Assembly: GCA_040954595.2 (NCBI GenBank)
Contig: JBECUI020000043.1
Span: forward strand, 34,784 to 98,783
Reading direction: 5' to 3'
Origin: Balanoglossus misakiensis
Taxonomy: Eukaryota; Hemichordata
DNA: 64,000 bases
This document shows positions 13,201 to 26,200 of the stretch, in pieces. Position 1 is the first letter of the stretch, and each line of letters begins with the position of its first letter. The notes below the pieces were generated by a model. The model was not told the origin of the DNA and searched no databases. It was given only the letters and a program-made list of their open reading frames with translations. The translations under genes and the position numbers were made by a program.

Positions 13201-16024
13201 GTAACGCAACACACCAATGAGAAGTAGCGATTCCCAGAGGCCGTGCCTTACTCTGTTTTACATCTCCTCAACTAAGCTTACTCTGAGATAAGAGAAACAG
13301 TTGTCTATTTTAACAGGCTCTCCTGAAAGTACTTCCTAAATTGTTTGAAATTTGTGACCTCAAAATTTTTCCATCTAGAAAGCGATAGTATCTGTCACCC
13401 GACTGATAGGTTCTCTGTTCTTATCTGTGTTCACATCTGACAGCATTGTGACAGCCCTACGGAGTTCCACATGATTGAGTTGTATTCACGCGAATCTTTA
13501 CCCATTTTTGACTTCTGAGAAGAATTATTAAATATGTCAGGATATTGAATTTTCAAAACTTATCACGCACCATTTTGTACAAGGGACGGAGTAGCTTCCC
13601 TGGGGAGTACTGCTAGAACAATTTGGTGCAAACAACATTTTTACTCGAAAAATCTTTGGACATTCGCGCCTTATACCAACACATTATGGTCGTAAAAGCT
13701 GGTAACAGAACACAGCCTCGATAGCAATCATTTTGTCTGACTTTTTGTGATTTTTGGTTAAGTGATTTTTTGAGGTTATGTCCTGAATAAATTGAACAAT
13801 AAATTCTTTGTGGAGTAGTAACAGCCATGTTTAACACCTCACGTGACAAATTAGGCCTATCCATGGCAAGCTCTGTAATGCTCATTTACATACATTGACC
13901 AAAATGGTGGTAAGTTTCAGAGGGAAAATCTGTTTCAAGCACCGAGAAATACGAAACACTGAAAGAGTTTTGGTGGATGAATAAACGCAAGTCTCGGACA
14001 TGCGCAGATGGGACAGTGAATCAGTACTCGGCACTTGGCCCACGTTGTGCTCCAGTTTAGTGTTGATGCATAATCATACATCAGATTAATTTATCTGTAT
14101 CGGCCACAATTTCCTGCCTTATCAATTTAATTTTTATTTTATCTCGTGGGCCATTAGTAATTATGTGTCAAACTAGCAGATTGGAAATCATATCTGCATT
14201 GCCTCACAATGAGCTATTTGTATTTGGTATTTTATCTCCAAAACTGCCTGCCATGCTGTTTATTTCCCATCTCAGAAAAACCCGCCTATCTTTACTGTAC
14301 TTGAGTTCCCGCCTTCAGTCATTCCATTTCCCGCCGATATTTCAGTCCAAATTTTCCGATATTTCACACTGAGAATAACTCAACATATTTTTTTTCAACG
14401 CGTAACACAATACGACCGAAGCCCTTTCCAATCTGTCGAGATTTTCTTTTACGAAATCGACCTAAAATTTCTGAAAAATTTCAATAAATTCGATTTTTTT
14501 AAACTGCAGACGACAGTAAAATGGATAAAAGGAAATCACGAAATGCAATCGACCAATTTTCCATCTGTGTTAGTAGTGAGGGATTTTAATGGCTTTTAAC
14601 TGACATGGGGGTTTTAGCATTAAAAGCCGTACTCTTCGTTGTTTCAACAGAGCTTCAATATCACAGGTCCATTATCCTGTCTTCGTTGCCGTTTTCCTCG
14701 CCATCGCTCATTACATTCTGACATTTGCCACGTTAGGTACTAAGCATCTTAGCCGCCATCATTTCAGCGAGCGCGTGTGCGACAGCAGCCTATAGCCTTA
14801 AAAAAAACCGAGAACGTTGCGATCCAAACGGCACGCTTGGGTGGAGATCGGTGATTTTAATTGTAGCGAGGTAAGGCAGTATGCTGCGTCGTCACGCTCG
14901 ACCCCATCAATCCATGTGTCTCGGGCAAGCTGAACAGAACACGCCTCTGAATGCCCGGTCCATCCATCAATGTCCGCTCCAATTTTAGGCTACTCAAATC
15001 AGTGACTGACATTGAGTAAAACAGGCGAAAAACAATTACGGCATACAGAGATTGCAAGGGGTTGGTGGGGCGTTTGTCAAAATCTAGACAAACTGAGTCC
15101 CATCATTCCGAAAATATAAAAGATCTTGAGGCGGTCATGACAAACCGGTGACTTTAAAGATGGTGGCAAAACGTGGTACAATACATGCACGCAAGTCGGA
15201 CAGATGTACGACGTGCAGATGGAAATGGCAAACGCTTAGAACGGAGTGTGCAAGAAGGGCGATTTGATATTAAAACAAAATACCAATGCCATGCGATGAA
15301 AATGGACTTCAAGGGAGAATCATTCTAATATCAGCTGCCATTAAAATCGGTGTCTGGTTTTGCTTTTAGTGTCGAGAGATAAAATCACCAGCTGTTGGGA
15401 ACGGAGAGGTTTTACATGCAGAGTAGGGTCTTCGCATTGGCCAATAGGCGTAAAGGTATAGTCGCATATGATCCACTCAGCTGAGCGAAATGAAATCGGG
15501 CATTTATAATAAGTGATCAATGCACTGTTAAAATGATGAATTATTAAAGAAATAAAGACTGAAAATCAAACTCTACTTAGCGTCAACTAAATAACCAGTC
15601 AACCTCGACCACGACCTTTGACCGTAGAATTCACTCGGAGGTCGATTTGTCTGCACCCGCGATCAACACGATCGTGTCCTCGGCGACCGAAATACTCCAT
15701 CGATGAATCGATTGCAGATTGTTGAGTGCATCAAACTTTCAGAGATTTTATGTTTCAAAGCCGGTCGACACGCGTTTAAAGTCTTCGATATTTTTTTTAT
15801 TCTGAGTGAAGATACATGTAAAGGGTGTCATCGATCGCCGAGGTACCGTCCGTGGTACCATAATAATTATTGGCACAAAATCCAATTAAGAAGCTGTATT
15901 TTAACGCAAAATTTGGCCTCAATTCTAAAGAAAAAGACGTCACGAAGAAAATGTTAACGCAATTAGACGTTGCTCGGCGGCAAGTTTGACAGGGGACCAA
16001 GGGATCCCCGGAGCGGTAAGGGAG

Positions 16025-16032
16025 TGACGTCA
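16025..16032. promoter_or_regulatory. Perfect CRE palindrome TGACGTCA
   Basis: One of seven perfect CREB/ATF full sites in the window, lying in gene-free DNA 3' of LMO4. Only the sequence match is seen; binding and function are inference. Confidence 0.3.
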
Positions 16033-17722
16033 CCCCCTTAAGGTCATCGGAATATCGTCAGATTTTAGTTGTTCTTACACAATTATTATTTCTTGGTGAC
16101 ACCTTTTTTCAAAAATCGAAGACGTGGTTGAAATTTCTCAACATTTGTCGAACGTTGAAAGACTTTCAAAAAGTTTGACGCGTCTGGTCGCCTGGTTGGG
16201 AACATCAATTAATGGGACATCAAGCTGAGATTTGTGAAGTCACTCACAAGTGCTCTCGACGCAGACGAGAACATATTCGAGTCCTTTTCAATTTCCACTG
16301 CCAAGTTTTCAAAGCGATTGGCTGTTGATTTACAAAGCTTCGTGTAAAAAGTAGCTAGGCGGCCTTTGCGTTGCTTTTGTGTCGTGTTACGCCGAGAGCA
16401 AAATGACTGTTCCATTAAAGGCTAGCTATAATTCATAGGCTGGAGTAATTACACTTTCAAATAGCTTACTACTCAGTACTGACCCTCTGGAAGTAAAAAG
16501 ACGACTTCATTTCCCCAAAGTTCTATTTTCTTGAATGAAATATAGCTCAATTTGCCTCCTTCATTGCAGAAGGACAGCCAATTACCTTTTTCGCCCCGGA
16601 ATTCTTCTAGTTTCTGTCAACATTTCAAAATTGAAGCCAGCCTTTAACTTTTTTCGACAGACTCAACAGGGTTAAGCTCTTCTGTTGTAGTCTGAAAACG
16701 TCGACAAGACTTGTCGTAATTTGCAGTGGAGTGAGCAAGAGAATAATGGCCTAGGTACTCTATTTTGACGTAAGGTGTACAACACAATCTCCACGAGCCT
16801 AAAGGGCATAGCGCGCCATCGTCCCCAGCTCCCACGTGTAATTGTTTTCTCCCTAATCCATTGCGCGCAGCAAAATGGAAGTTCTGCGGTTCCCTCCAGC
16901 GCGAATACCTGATACCCAAGCAATATCATAATATTGCAAAGTTGCTTTATACTCGTCTCTATGTACCGTTACATTTTCATTTTTCTCCGTTCATTTTAAT
17001 TTCCATCACAGCGCCTGGGGCAGAAAAATTATCGAGATTAGACAGTATACCACTGTCTTGTGGAAATGTAGTCATATACTGAAATTTCGCCTTCATCGTA
17101 TAGTGGTCACGTGATGATGATTATGACTAGGATGATTATGATACCGCACCAAATCTCGGATACATTTTCTCGTGTCATTTCCAGCCTGAGTGATGTCGTT
17201 CCCCAACCACTTTGAGGCGACCAACGTCGTATACTTGAACGTTTGCAGGTTACTGCGGATGTAACAAGTTTTCACAAAAACTTTTTTTTCATTATGTATG
17301 TTCTCGACTTTTATGGAAATAAGTCATGAATTTTTGTTAGGTTTTCGGAAAAAGGGTCTTTTCACCAGCGCCATTTTATTTTCAACCCATAATATTTCAT
17401 CACAGGGAGTGTTGTCATACACTGACAGAAAATACAATGTACTGAGCAATAATTGCGGAATAAAAATCCCTCTCTGGTTGAGCCAGGCTCAATCGAGCAT
17501 CTAGTAACGCTCCATAAAAAGAATTCCTCCTTAAAGCCAGCTCCACTTAATCGTATTGAATTTTTAAGGAGGGCGCGCACTAATCTGGCCATTATTGGTG
17601 TTTTGAGCAGAGCCCATTAGCGTGGTATTAGCACGGCCATACTTGAGACATAGATTGCCACTACCCGAGCTTAATTGCCAAAACCAAACAAGGGGGAACA
17701 TGTTTCAATTAGGGCAAACCAA

Positions 17723-17734
17723 TGACGTCACGTG
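17723..17734. promoter_or_regulatory. Overlapping CRE and E-box (TGACGTCACGTG)
   Basis: A perfect CRE palindrome (TGACGTCA) overlaps a perfect CACGTG E-box by two bases. It sits about 2.5 kb past the LMO4 stop codon, in a stretch with several ATTA/TAAT and CCAAT-like cores (17600-17740). This is a plausible binding cluster for bZIP and bHLH factors; function is inferred only. Confidence 0.35.
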
Positions 17735-20230
17735 AGCTGGGGCAAAAAAAGTTGACCAGACAAGAGAGATTAGGTATATACGATAGACTTATTTTTAATA
17801 CTTTTTGTTGAAAGTTCGCTGATTGCCAACATAACGATCACCCCAAAATGTCTGCAAATGCAGTCCGACTGATTTCCATTATATATACACTCTACATCGT
17901 TGCTGTGTTCAGAAGAAAACCATGATCACGTGATAGCTTTGTTTATCTCTATCTCTGTGATATATAAAAACGAGAAGAGAAATAAAAGGCGACAGAGGAT
18001 TTGCGAATGTGACGTGACAGATTGAAAAATGGCGCGAACATTTGACTGATGCCTGTTGCACAACCCAGAACAAGGATGCAGTCATTCTCAACGATAACAA
18101 GACAAATAACAATATAATGAAAAAATCATTCTTGATATGGTTGGACAAACATTCCACCATTCTAGGTGAAAAATACCACCATAACCAAAGAAATATCCAA
18201 ATTTACACTACTATTAGACTCGAGTTTTTGTACAAAAATATAAAGGTTTCAGAAAATGTGAAGATGAGAACATTGTCTGTCATTAGAGGAAGGTAGATTA
18301 TACACGTAGTATTCTGTTAGGGTTGAAAGCATCGGGCTGAATAAATTGAAACCTGGTAAAGTCTATCACTAACTTAAATACAGCTAACTAATTCCAGTGG
18401 AGATCACGAATTCTATATGACCAAAGCTGCACGCAAGAGAAGATTTCTAACCAATGACGCGGGAAGGGGCGTTACTGAAGGTTCAAGAATAACCCGAGAG
18501 GGTTGGCAGCATTTGTCACTGTTAGACGACCCTGGGGGCAATGGGGTTCGGTAAAAGCTTGCACAGGGATATCGTCATCGCCAGGTGTATCTTTCTATGC
18601 TATTGTCCTTGATGAACACCTGGCTATTAATTGATACCGACACCATACGCTGTCAAAGTGGTTAATTCCTATGATTGGTTACCATTTCCCGGGCTTTTCA
18701 TTTTATGCTATGCAAATTAGTTATGCGAGAAATTAAATTATTCTGTGTAGTAACCCATATTACTTCTGGTTATCACGATCTGGCCAGTGGACATGACAAA
18801 TGACAAAATGTTACTTAATTTGCCAATGGAAAGTCGCAAAGAGCGATACATCGCCGACATATGATTATTCAATGCAGGAGAATACAAATCATGTTACACA
18901 TGAGACTGAATGAAAACATCGAAAGGTCTCCAAATACAAGATATGCTGAAGATTTAATGCGTTCGCAATCTGAGGAACATCTTTATCTTAAGAGTCAACT
19001 AGCAGGGACACTTTTTTGAAATAATTTTTTGCAAAATTATTCGTGCAATGATCTCTTGAGTCGAAACTAACAAGGTATTCGTGGAAACTAACAAACTCAA
19101 ATATCTGTTTGTTTGTTTGTTTAAGAGTCAAGATGACAACAATCAAGGCTGAGGCGCAAGACTTTCGAGAACAAACTCATCCATGGAATTAATGGTGTGG
19201 ACACTTGTAAGTATATGAAATCAACAGGATAACCGCTATCCAAGCAAAATGTCACTGACAAGGAAAGTATGCTTCACCAAAGCAGTCCACTAACAGACAT
19301 AACTTAAACAAAGCCCTGGTACAACTCTGTTATGTTTATGACAGAACTTTAAATTGCTATGAGAAATCAACACATCTCTTTGAAACGATCGCATGCAATA
19401 CGCTTATGACTGCAAAGCAGAAAGTTGTAAACTTGATAAGGGATTACATGGAAGTAATTTATCTCACAAAAAGCGCACCTTAACACCGGTGGCAATCAAC
19501 AGTAAAGTTCCCCTTTTCCGTAAGGAACTTAATTAAACCGATAGAAAATAGGCATCATGTACACAAAATAACAAATAATAATAATACATAGAAGAATGTC
19601 CCGGGTCAAAGTTCACCTATCCACCCTGGTGACCTTTGGTCGGGTCAAATGAATGATAAAGCTCTGTCTCAGTGTCTGATATAGGAAGTTGTCTCAACAA
19701 ATAATTCATCAACATTGCACTTGGTACTACTAGTAATTTTTACCTTGGTTTTAATTCAAAATTATACAAAATTTTACCTCTACAGGGTATATATGACCCA
19801 AGTTCACTGTCATCTCTTTTTGTCGGAAAGACAGCAAGCTAATGGTTGCTTGGGTGCATTTTCTATGAATTTCGATACAAATCTCCATGGAAACGAAGGA
19901 GATTTGCCGGGAAAGGTACTTCACACACGATGGAAAATAAACAAAACAGCAACTTTGTGTCGAACATTCCTTTTTAAATACATCAACATCTTCTGAAAAG
20001 TATTTACACTTGTTTATCTTAAATAATACATGATTTGAAGAGTCTTTCAACCTGACCTGTGGTTGCTTTTATCCGGAGAATGGCACAAAAAAGTTGACAT
20101 CGTCCGTCATGGTAGTTTGGAGTTTCCCACTCTTGGCACTCTGCAGTCTTCGAGTTCCTTTCTCAAGACAGAAGACCATTTCCACACGAACAGTGGCAGA
20201 CATCGGCTTGGAATTGCCCCAATTGGACTT

Positions 20231-20239
20231 CTAACACAC
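20231..20239 (-). CDS. LMO4: LMO4 terminal coding exon (Val-Cys-stop)
   Basis: A T-rich polypyrimidine tract and AACAG acceptor lead into GTGTGTTAG. Joined in phase 0 to ...RNK it reads RNKVC-stop, matching the KVC carboxyl end of vertebrate LMO4. The coding part is only 9 nt and lies 5.4 kb from exon 3; the rest of the exon would be 3' UTR. Identification rests on the acceptor, the phase and the family ending, so it needs transcript support. Confidence 0.78.
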   Translation of the reverse strand: MC

Positions 20240-23200
20240 CTGTTCAAAACAAAACAAAAAAGATAACAAAAGATTTAATCAGATGTCGATGAGTAAAAAC
20301 TTGCTGGAAAAATAATGATTATGTTTAACCTGCGCAATGGACGTTGTTATAGGGGTGATGCAAAGTTCAGTGTTTGCATGTCGGAGGATATCGATGACAC
20401 AGTCCGCATACAAAATGACCATAGCGGCCACCTTAATCCAATTAAAGGCATTTAATATTAGCTTAAGAATAATGATAAGCGCGAACTAATTAAAGTGGGT
20501 CTCACTTGATTAGATTTTCTATTTTCCAGACACCAGTGTGATAGACGCGCTCTTTCTGACCAGGTCACCTAATATCCTGTCTGCCATGTTTAACCGGTAT
20601 TCTCTGGTATTAGATACGGCTGCTTTGCTTTAATTATCTCGCCAATAATGATTTAAATTAATCACAGCATCGATATCAATGGCATCGAGACCCCAGTGTT
20701 CAACGTTAACGAGCGCCCAGATCATCTTTAGACTTCACGACAAGACTATCTTTAATTTTAAACTTCCTTTCTTCGTCTGTGATTGAGCTTACATCTAAAA
20801 ATAGTTGCCAAACTAACAGCGTCTTTTCTGAGCGACTATTTTGTCTCTGGTGAGGGCAGTGATCAACTCTGCCGCTTATTGGAGTACCAAAGCAATTTGA
20901 AACTGAGGAAATTGTGTTTTAGCACTTAAATGATGTCCTTTATTGACAGCTATTCTATAAGTTTGGTTGAAAACACGTTGTAGAGATGGTAAAGTATTCA
21001 TGTTTTGAAAATTTACTCCCAACGATTGTTGCATTATATTGCTAAGTCATCAAATATAGTATTCGCCACAAAAATCATGAACACTGTCACCAGGCCAGTG
21101 ACCCAAAATCAGTTATCTGTTAAATTATAATTTGAGTTTTAACACCATCACTCATAATATCCCCCCCCCCCCATTTACAATGGAAATGGCGATAAAAACG
21201 GGTGGCTCTGTATTAAATCATTTGGCTAATAATAATAAAAATCTACGGTACCTGTCAATTTGATATAAATTTTGTTTCAAATTTTCGAGTTTGTGCTAAG
21301 AACCTCGGGTTATTTGAGGCGTAAAGTGGTAGCTGGGTATAACGTCAATATAAATGTTAAAAAAACAGGTGCGATTCCTCATTGTCTATTTTTTTATTTC
21401 AAACTGTTGACAGTACCAGCTACTTTTATAATTACTGGACAACTTACTCATTAGATGGTGCGTTATAAACAACTCTGGCCACAAAACACATTGCAATAAG
21501 CCGTCTACCAGCGCTATTTCATCGACAAGAATAAATATCCCTGTATTAGCTGAATGTAAATGCGACAATACCAGTGGCTATTCAGCCATAAATGAACAAA
21601 CAAGTTAATTACGGAATGGGACCCTCATATTTTGGAAGCAATTATTCAGGAAGATCGCAGCCATCTGGAGTTTCGATTTTTACATATGCACACGTCACAC
21701 CATATTATGGGATCATAGTTGCGGGGAACACATGGAGAAATACACACGTAGACGGTTTGTTTATTTGGTGTATAAAAACTCAATTGCAAGCAATTGAAAA
21801 GGGACTCGAGCTCACGAACTCAAACAAACAAAACGCCCAAATTTAGTCCTGAAGGACACGGGCGTTAAACGAACATATGTTCCCTATACACAATGTTTGT
21901 TCTATGCTAACCCCAGTCCAACTCGCTCTCCTCGTACAAAGTACGCGTAAAAATTTAATCACTTTTGCGGGTTGGGTTTTATGATTTTGGTACGATCATG
22001 TCAACTTTCTCCTTCAATATTTGCTGTTGTCCACGAAAGTAAAACACTCACTGGGTCAGTTTGTGGCCGGGGTCAGTGTTGTCCCCACACCGGGGTCCTT
22101 CTGAAACTTGACAGAACTCCCGCGTTCAAAAGTATGCGGACATTACGAGTCAACATAATAAACATTGTCGCTGATGTTATACATGGGGTTTTAGTCAGGT
22201 CAGCTACTCCAACGGTTTAGGGAGAATATCGCTCACGCTCTGTCGGGTTCTGCAGAATCAGTGTCACGGTTTTTGACACTGTCTAATCAACTTGAAACCA
22301 TTTTTTTCATCTTCAGAAAGAGACGAGACTTTTGAGGACGCTGCGGACAAAATCAAGTTTGACACGCGGTCTGCTCATCAGTACTAGCGAGTTTGATTTT
22401 ACGCACAAGTGTGTAGACAGGAACGATAGCCAACACATACTGGATATAGGAAGAGATGGTATTGCGCAACACAGCAACGGCTGCAGGCGTACCCCGCACG
22501 GACAGCTGTGTATACGCATACGAGAATTACGATGTCTAATAGTCAAGCAGTTGCGCCTTTCTTTGCAATATGGGCGCATTGAAAGCAGCTATTTCCAGAC
22601 CCCTAATTAATTAGCCTTTCCACTTTGTTAAATTAATAGATGCCTATTATAAATTGCCAATCAATTGATATTCTAGGAGGCATGCTACCAATTAACCTCC
22701 GTAAATTGGAAATTTAATAGAAATCACTAATGAGTGAGAGTCTATTTATACACTGACGTCGACTGTACAGCAATGGAGTACAATTCTTAGGTTGTTGTAT
22801 ATGTATAAATTCTGCTGCATGGGGAATGTATTTTTTGTCTGTTCGAAGAGGGGTCGCTTTTCTTGTAAAAGAGACTCATCAAATTACCGCTAAATCGAAT
22901 TAGGTCTCTCTTAGAGTACTCATACACGTCGCTCTCGAGACCGCCGCGTGATACGGTGCACAATTGGAAATCAGGCCGTTGCTGACGATAGAGTTGCAAA
23001 CGGGGCCGGGCTTTGGATGAATAGGAAATCACCAGACGCGGACGCATACATCATCTCCAGCGGCGAAATATTTTCCAATTCATTTTCCGACTGGAAATTA
23101 ATTTGCCTGAAAGATGCTTTAAACAAATACGGCTCTGATTAGACAACTGATGGGATTTTATTGTGTGGACACGGGTATGTGATGCGATCTCGTCAAACCG

Positions 23201-26200
23201 AGGGAAATGGATGTGTTTATTTTTATGACGACATATTCGCAATATTCGCCCGTCGTTGTCGACCGGCAGTTTCGCATTGCTTCATTTGGTGAATACATTC
23301 CCCTTCAAACAGAGATGATTCCCATTTCCGCCCACTTTGTGCTGGAGAAATTAATCAGGCAAGGATCAAATTTGGCTTTCTTGTTCTCGCACCTGCCCAT
23401 GGGGAGTGGCCATGATGGCATTGCAGTGGTACGCAATCGAGATCGACACCGTCCCACTGTGCTATATGCCTCAGTAGAAATAATGAATTTCTAAATTGAA
23501 ATTGTAGTCATAAATAGAGTTCCAATTATCGTCCGTATGCTTTTCTACACAAGTATCGTTCTCTTGTGACATCTCACTGCATGATCTCGTATACTGCAAC
23601 GTAAATTGGCAGCTAGGTTTTATGTCGTCTGCAACTAGTTCTCCCGCCAGCTATTTCGGATTAATTCGAGAATTTCTTTAATTTTCATCTGAAGTGGTGA
23701 CCAATTTTAGCCGGGACCATAAAATCATAATAATCTCCACAGAACTGTCCCAAAATGCTCAAATGAATGCACGCCTGCAAATTATTTCAATCTGGCGGAA
23801 AGTAAAGTTCCAACTAACTGCAGTTCGTGCGTCACAATCTACGCGGGAAAATCAGCCGAGTCTAATATCAGGTGTTTTAAAAGTGAAGGGAATATATTGG
23901 TAGCATTGATACAGAGATTACCAGAGCCATTCGTAAGATTATTGAGTGGTGTTGGCAATCTTTTAGCCTGGCAACCTGAAATCCTTGAGCTTCTCGTCAT
24001 CATCGAAGATCAAACTAATATTTTTCAATTCGAACGCGGAAATGGAAGGTTACAGCTTGCTGCCGCTTCTATTGACAACACGGGCGCAAGTTATCGAAAT
24101 CAGCGTTATCGCTATTGCCGAGATCAAACACGAGATGCAAGCGCCAAATTAAACTTTTGTGGAGCCCTATTCCCTACCATATTTATGATTAAATTTCCCT
24201 ATTCACTACCTCGCTGAAAATACGAATTTTCACTCAATTTAGCAGACTCAAATAATGGAATCCTGAGACCAATTTTCTGGCACCGATCTAATCAAAATTT
24301 ACTGGTATGAAGTTTTGAGTGACAGGCAGAAGGAACTTGCGTGCAAAATTAATTAAACAACTTTATTGGAAACACACGATATTGGGGTGACTTATCTAAT
24401 TTATTTTGTTGGTAATATACTTTGTAATATTGAACATATTTTGTCCTATTAAGTCTGACAAGACCCGTTAAATTAAAGCTGTCATATCGAGCCTGGCAAA
24501 TAATGGCGACTGTTTATGGTTTCTTTACATTTGACTCGATCATGCTATCAACATACATCGGCATTTAACCTCTGAGTCTGTCATTTTAAAATTAAAACAG
24601 TTCAATCATTTCATTGGTGTTTGGAAACACTCAGCGCCGCGCGATGCACACATGTCGTTCTTTCCCGCCAACCCATACCCGGCTATTTGAAAGCTGCATG
24701 AAATACTCGCAAAACATTACAGTTGTCTGCACCCTTTAATCTAACAGCTTCAGGCCTCTAATATCAATATATCCAAGACAGAAAGGACACCTTGGCGGGG
24801 AAATGACCACACGCAAACACGAGACAACCGATTTTGTCGGTACTGAGCTTAAGCCGTCCGTGGTCTAGGGTGCAGAGGTACAAGGTTGGATTGTGAAAAG
24901 TTAAACACAATTTTACAATGTGTGTGTGACGATGTCGCGTGTGCACTGTCAACACTCGGGCTTTGAGATTTTCAATTATTAAACACTTCATTAAGCAAAC
25001 TGGATGCTATTCGAGGTAGAGTCTTTTAAACCAATTAGACTTTGACATTTTTAATCTACACGAAAATGAGTAATAACTGGCGATGCCCGATGCTGTTGGT
25101 TGAAAGCCCTACTGCCTGATTGCCTGGCGATAAATATTTTGAAAATTTAATCAAATTCACACTGGTTTCAGAGAGTATTTTTAGTTGCAGATAGTTCCAA
25201 TTTAAAATGGACCCGAAAAACACCAACGCATTGTTGTTAGGCTTCACGGCACAGCGCATTGTTGACATTTTTAAAGAAATGGTCGGTGCCAAGTTACATT
25301 GAGCAGAAAGGTACTGGTAATTTTTGCGTGTTTTTTGCGTCATATTGTTATTAGCCTTTTAGGCGCCGTTGGCGAAATGTAACCGAAATGCTTGAAAACT
25401 TTTAACGGCAAAATGCTTTTACCTTGATGAAACTGCATGTGAAGGTTTGAAAGCTTTCATTCTAGATAAAAATTGGCGATAAGATATAATGTGCAATTTT
25501 CATACAAATATGGGCGGGAAACTGTCTGTCGCATGCAAAGCCAGTAGTTTAGCGGTTGTAATGTAAAAGCGCGCGTTCGAAAATGGATGAACCTTACCTT
25601 ATTTCTTGCTCTGATTCCTGTGTTGTTATTGGCTTTGAGTAATTTCTGGTGATCGTTCTCGCAGAATAGGTTTCCATTGACTAAAAGAAACCGATCTCCT
25701 GGGACTAACTGATTGTGACACGAACTGCAAGCAAAACATTTCAGATGATAGACGTTTCCCTGCGCCCTCATGACGAACTCACTGGCCGGTATTGATTGTC
25801 CGCACGCATTGCAAGCCCCAGTATTCCCGAAAAGTCTGCAAAGTTAAAACAAAGAGAAGGACAAAAAGTGTCGTTAGTTACACTGTCAAAGTCCGGGGTT
25901 ACCATATTCGAACGATGGATTTTAACATACAGCGAACGAGCCTATTTTTCCACTGAATTGTGCGGTTACGATATATACTATTCGGTACTGTGCGGGCAAC
26001 AGTTGCGGTGATGGTATTGACATTACAATCCCAGCTGTTACCATTGAATGAAAAATCCCATTTAATGGTGGAAATTGAAATCGAACTTAATTGGGGTCTT
26101 ATGTATACTTTTAATGTAGGCTTAATTTTTAACTAGAGTTTCCATTTACTGTTTAAATATTGCATTCGTTCTGATCTAGACTGTCGGGTCACGGTATTTT

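Larger units (their letters stand above)
4910..20230. other. Region without recognisable genes, 3' of LMO4
   Basis: I find no exon with recognisable homology on either strand; open frames are short and carry no motifs. Base composition is about 60% A+T with many TAAT/ATTA homeodomain-type cores. The right end must contain the LMO4 3' UTR, which runs leftward from 20230. A minus-strand ATTAAA near 19749-19754 is one weak poly(A) signal candidate. The rest is probably intergenic DNA and may hold regulatory elements, which sequence alone does not prove. Confidence 0.6.

Noticed and set aside
25457-25597. LMO4 reading on past IRARNK into about 47 more codons
   Set aside because: A strong donor (AAG|GTAAGG) lies there, the extra tail resembles no LMO4, and a downstream exon restores the KVC ending.
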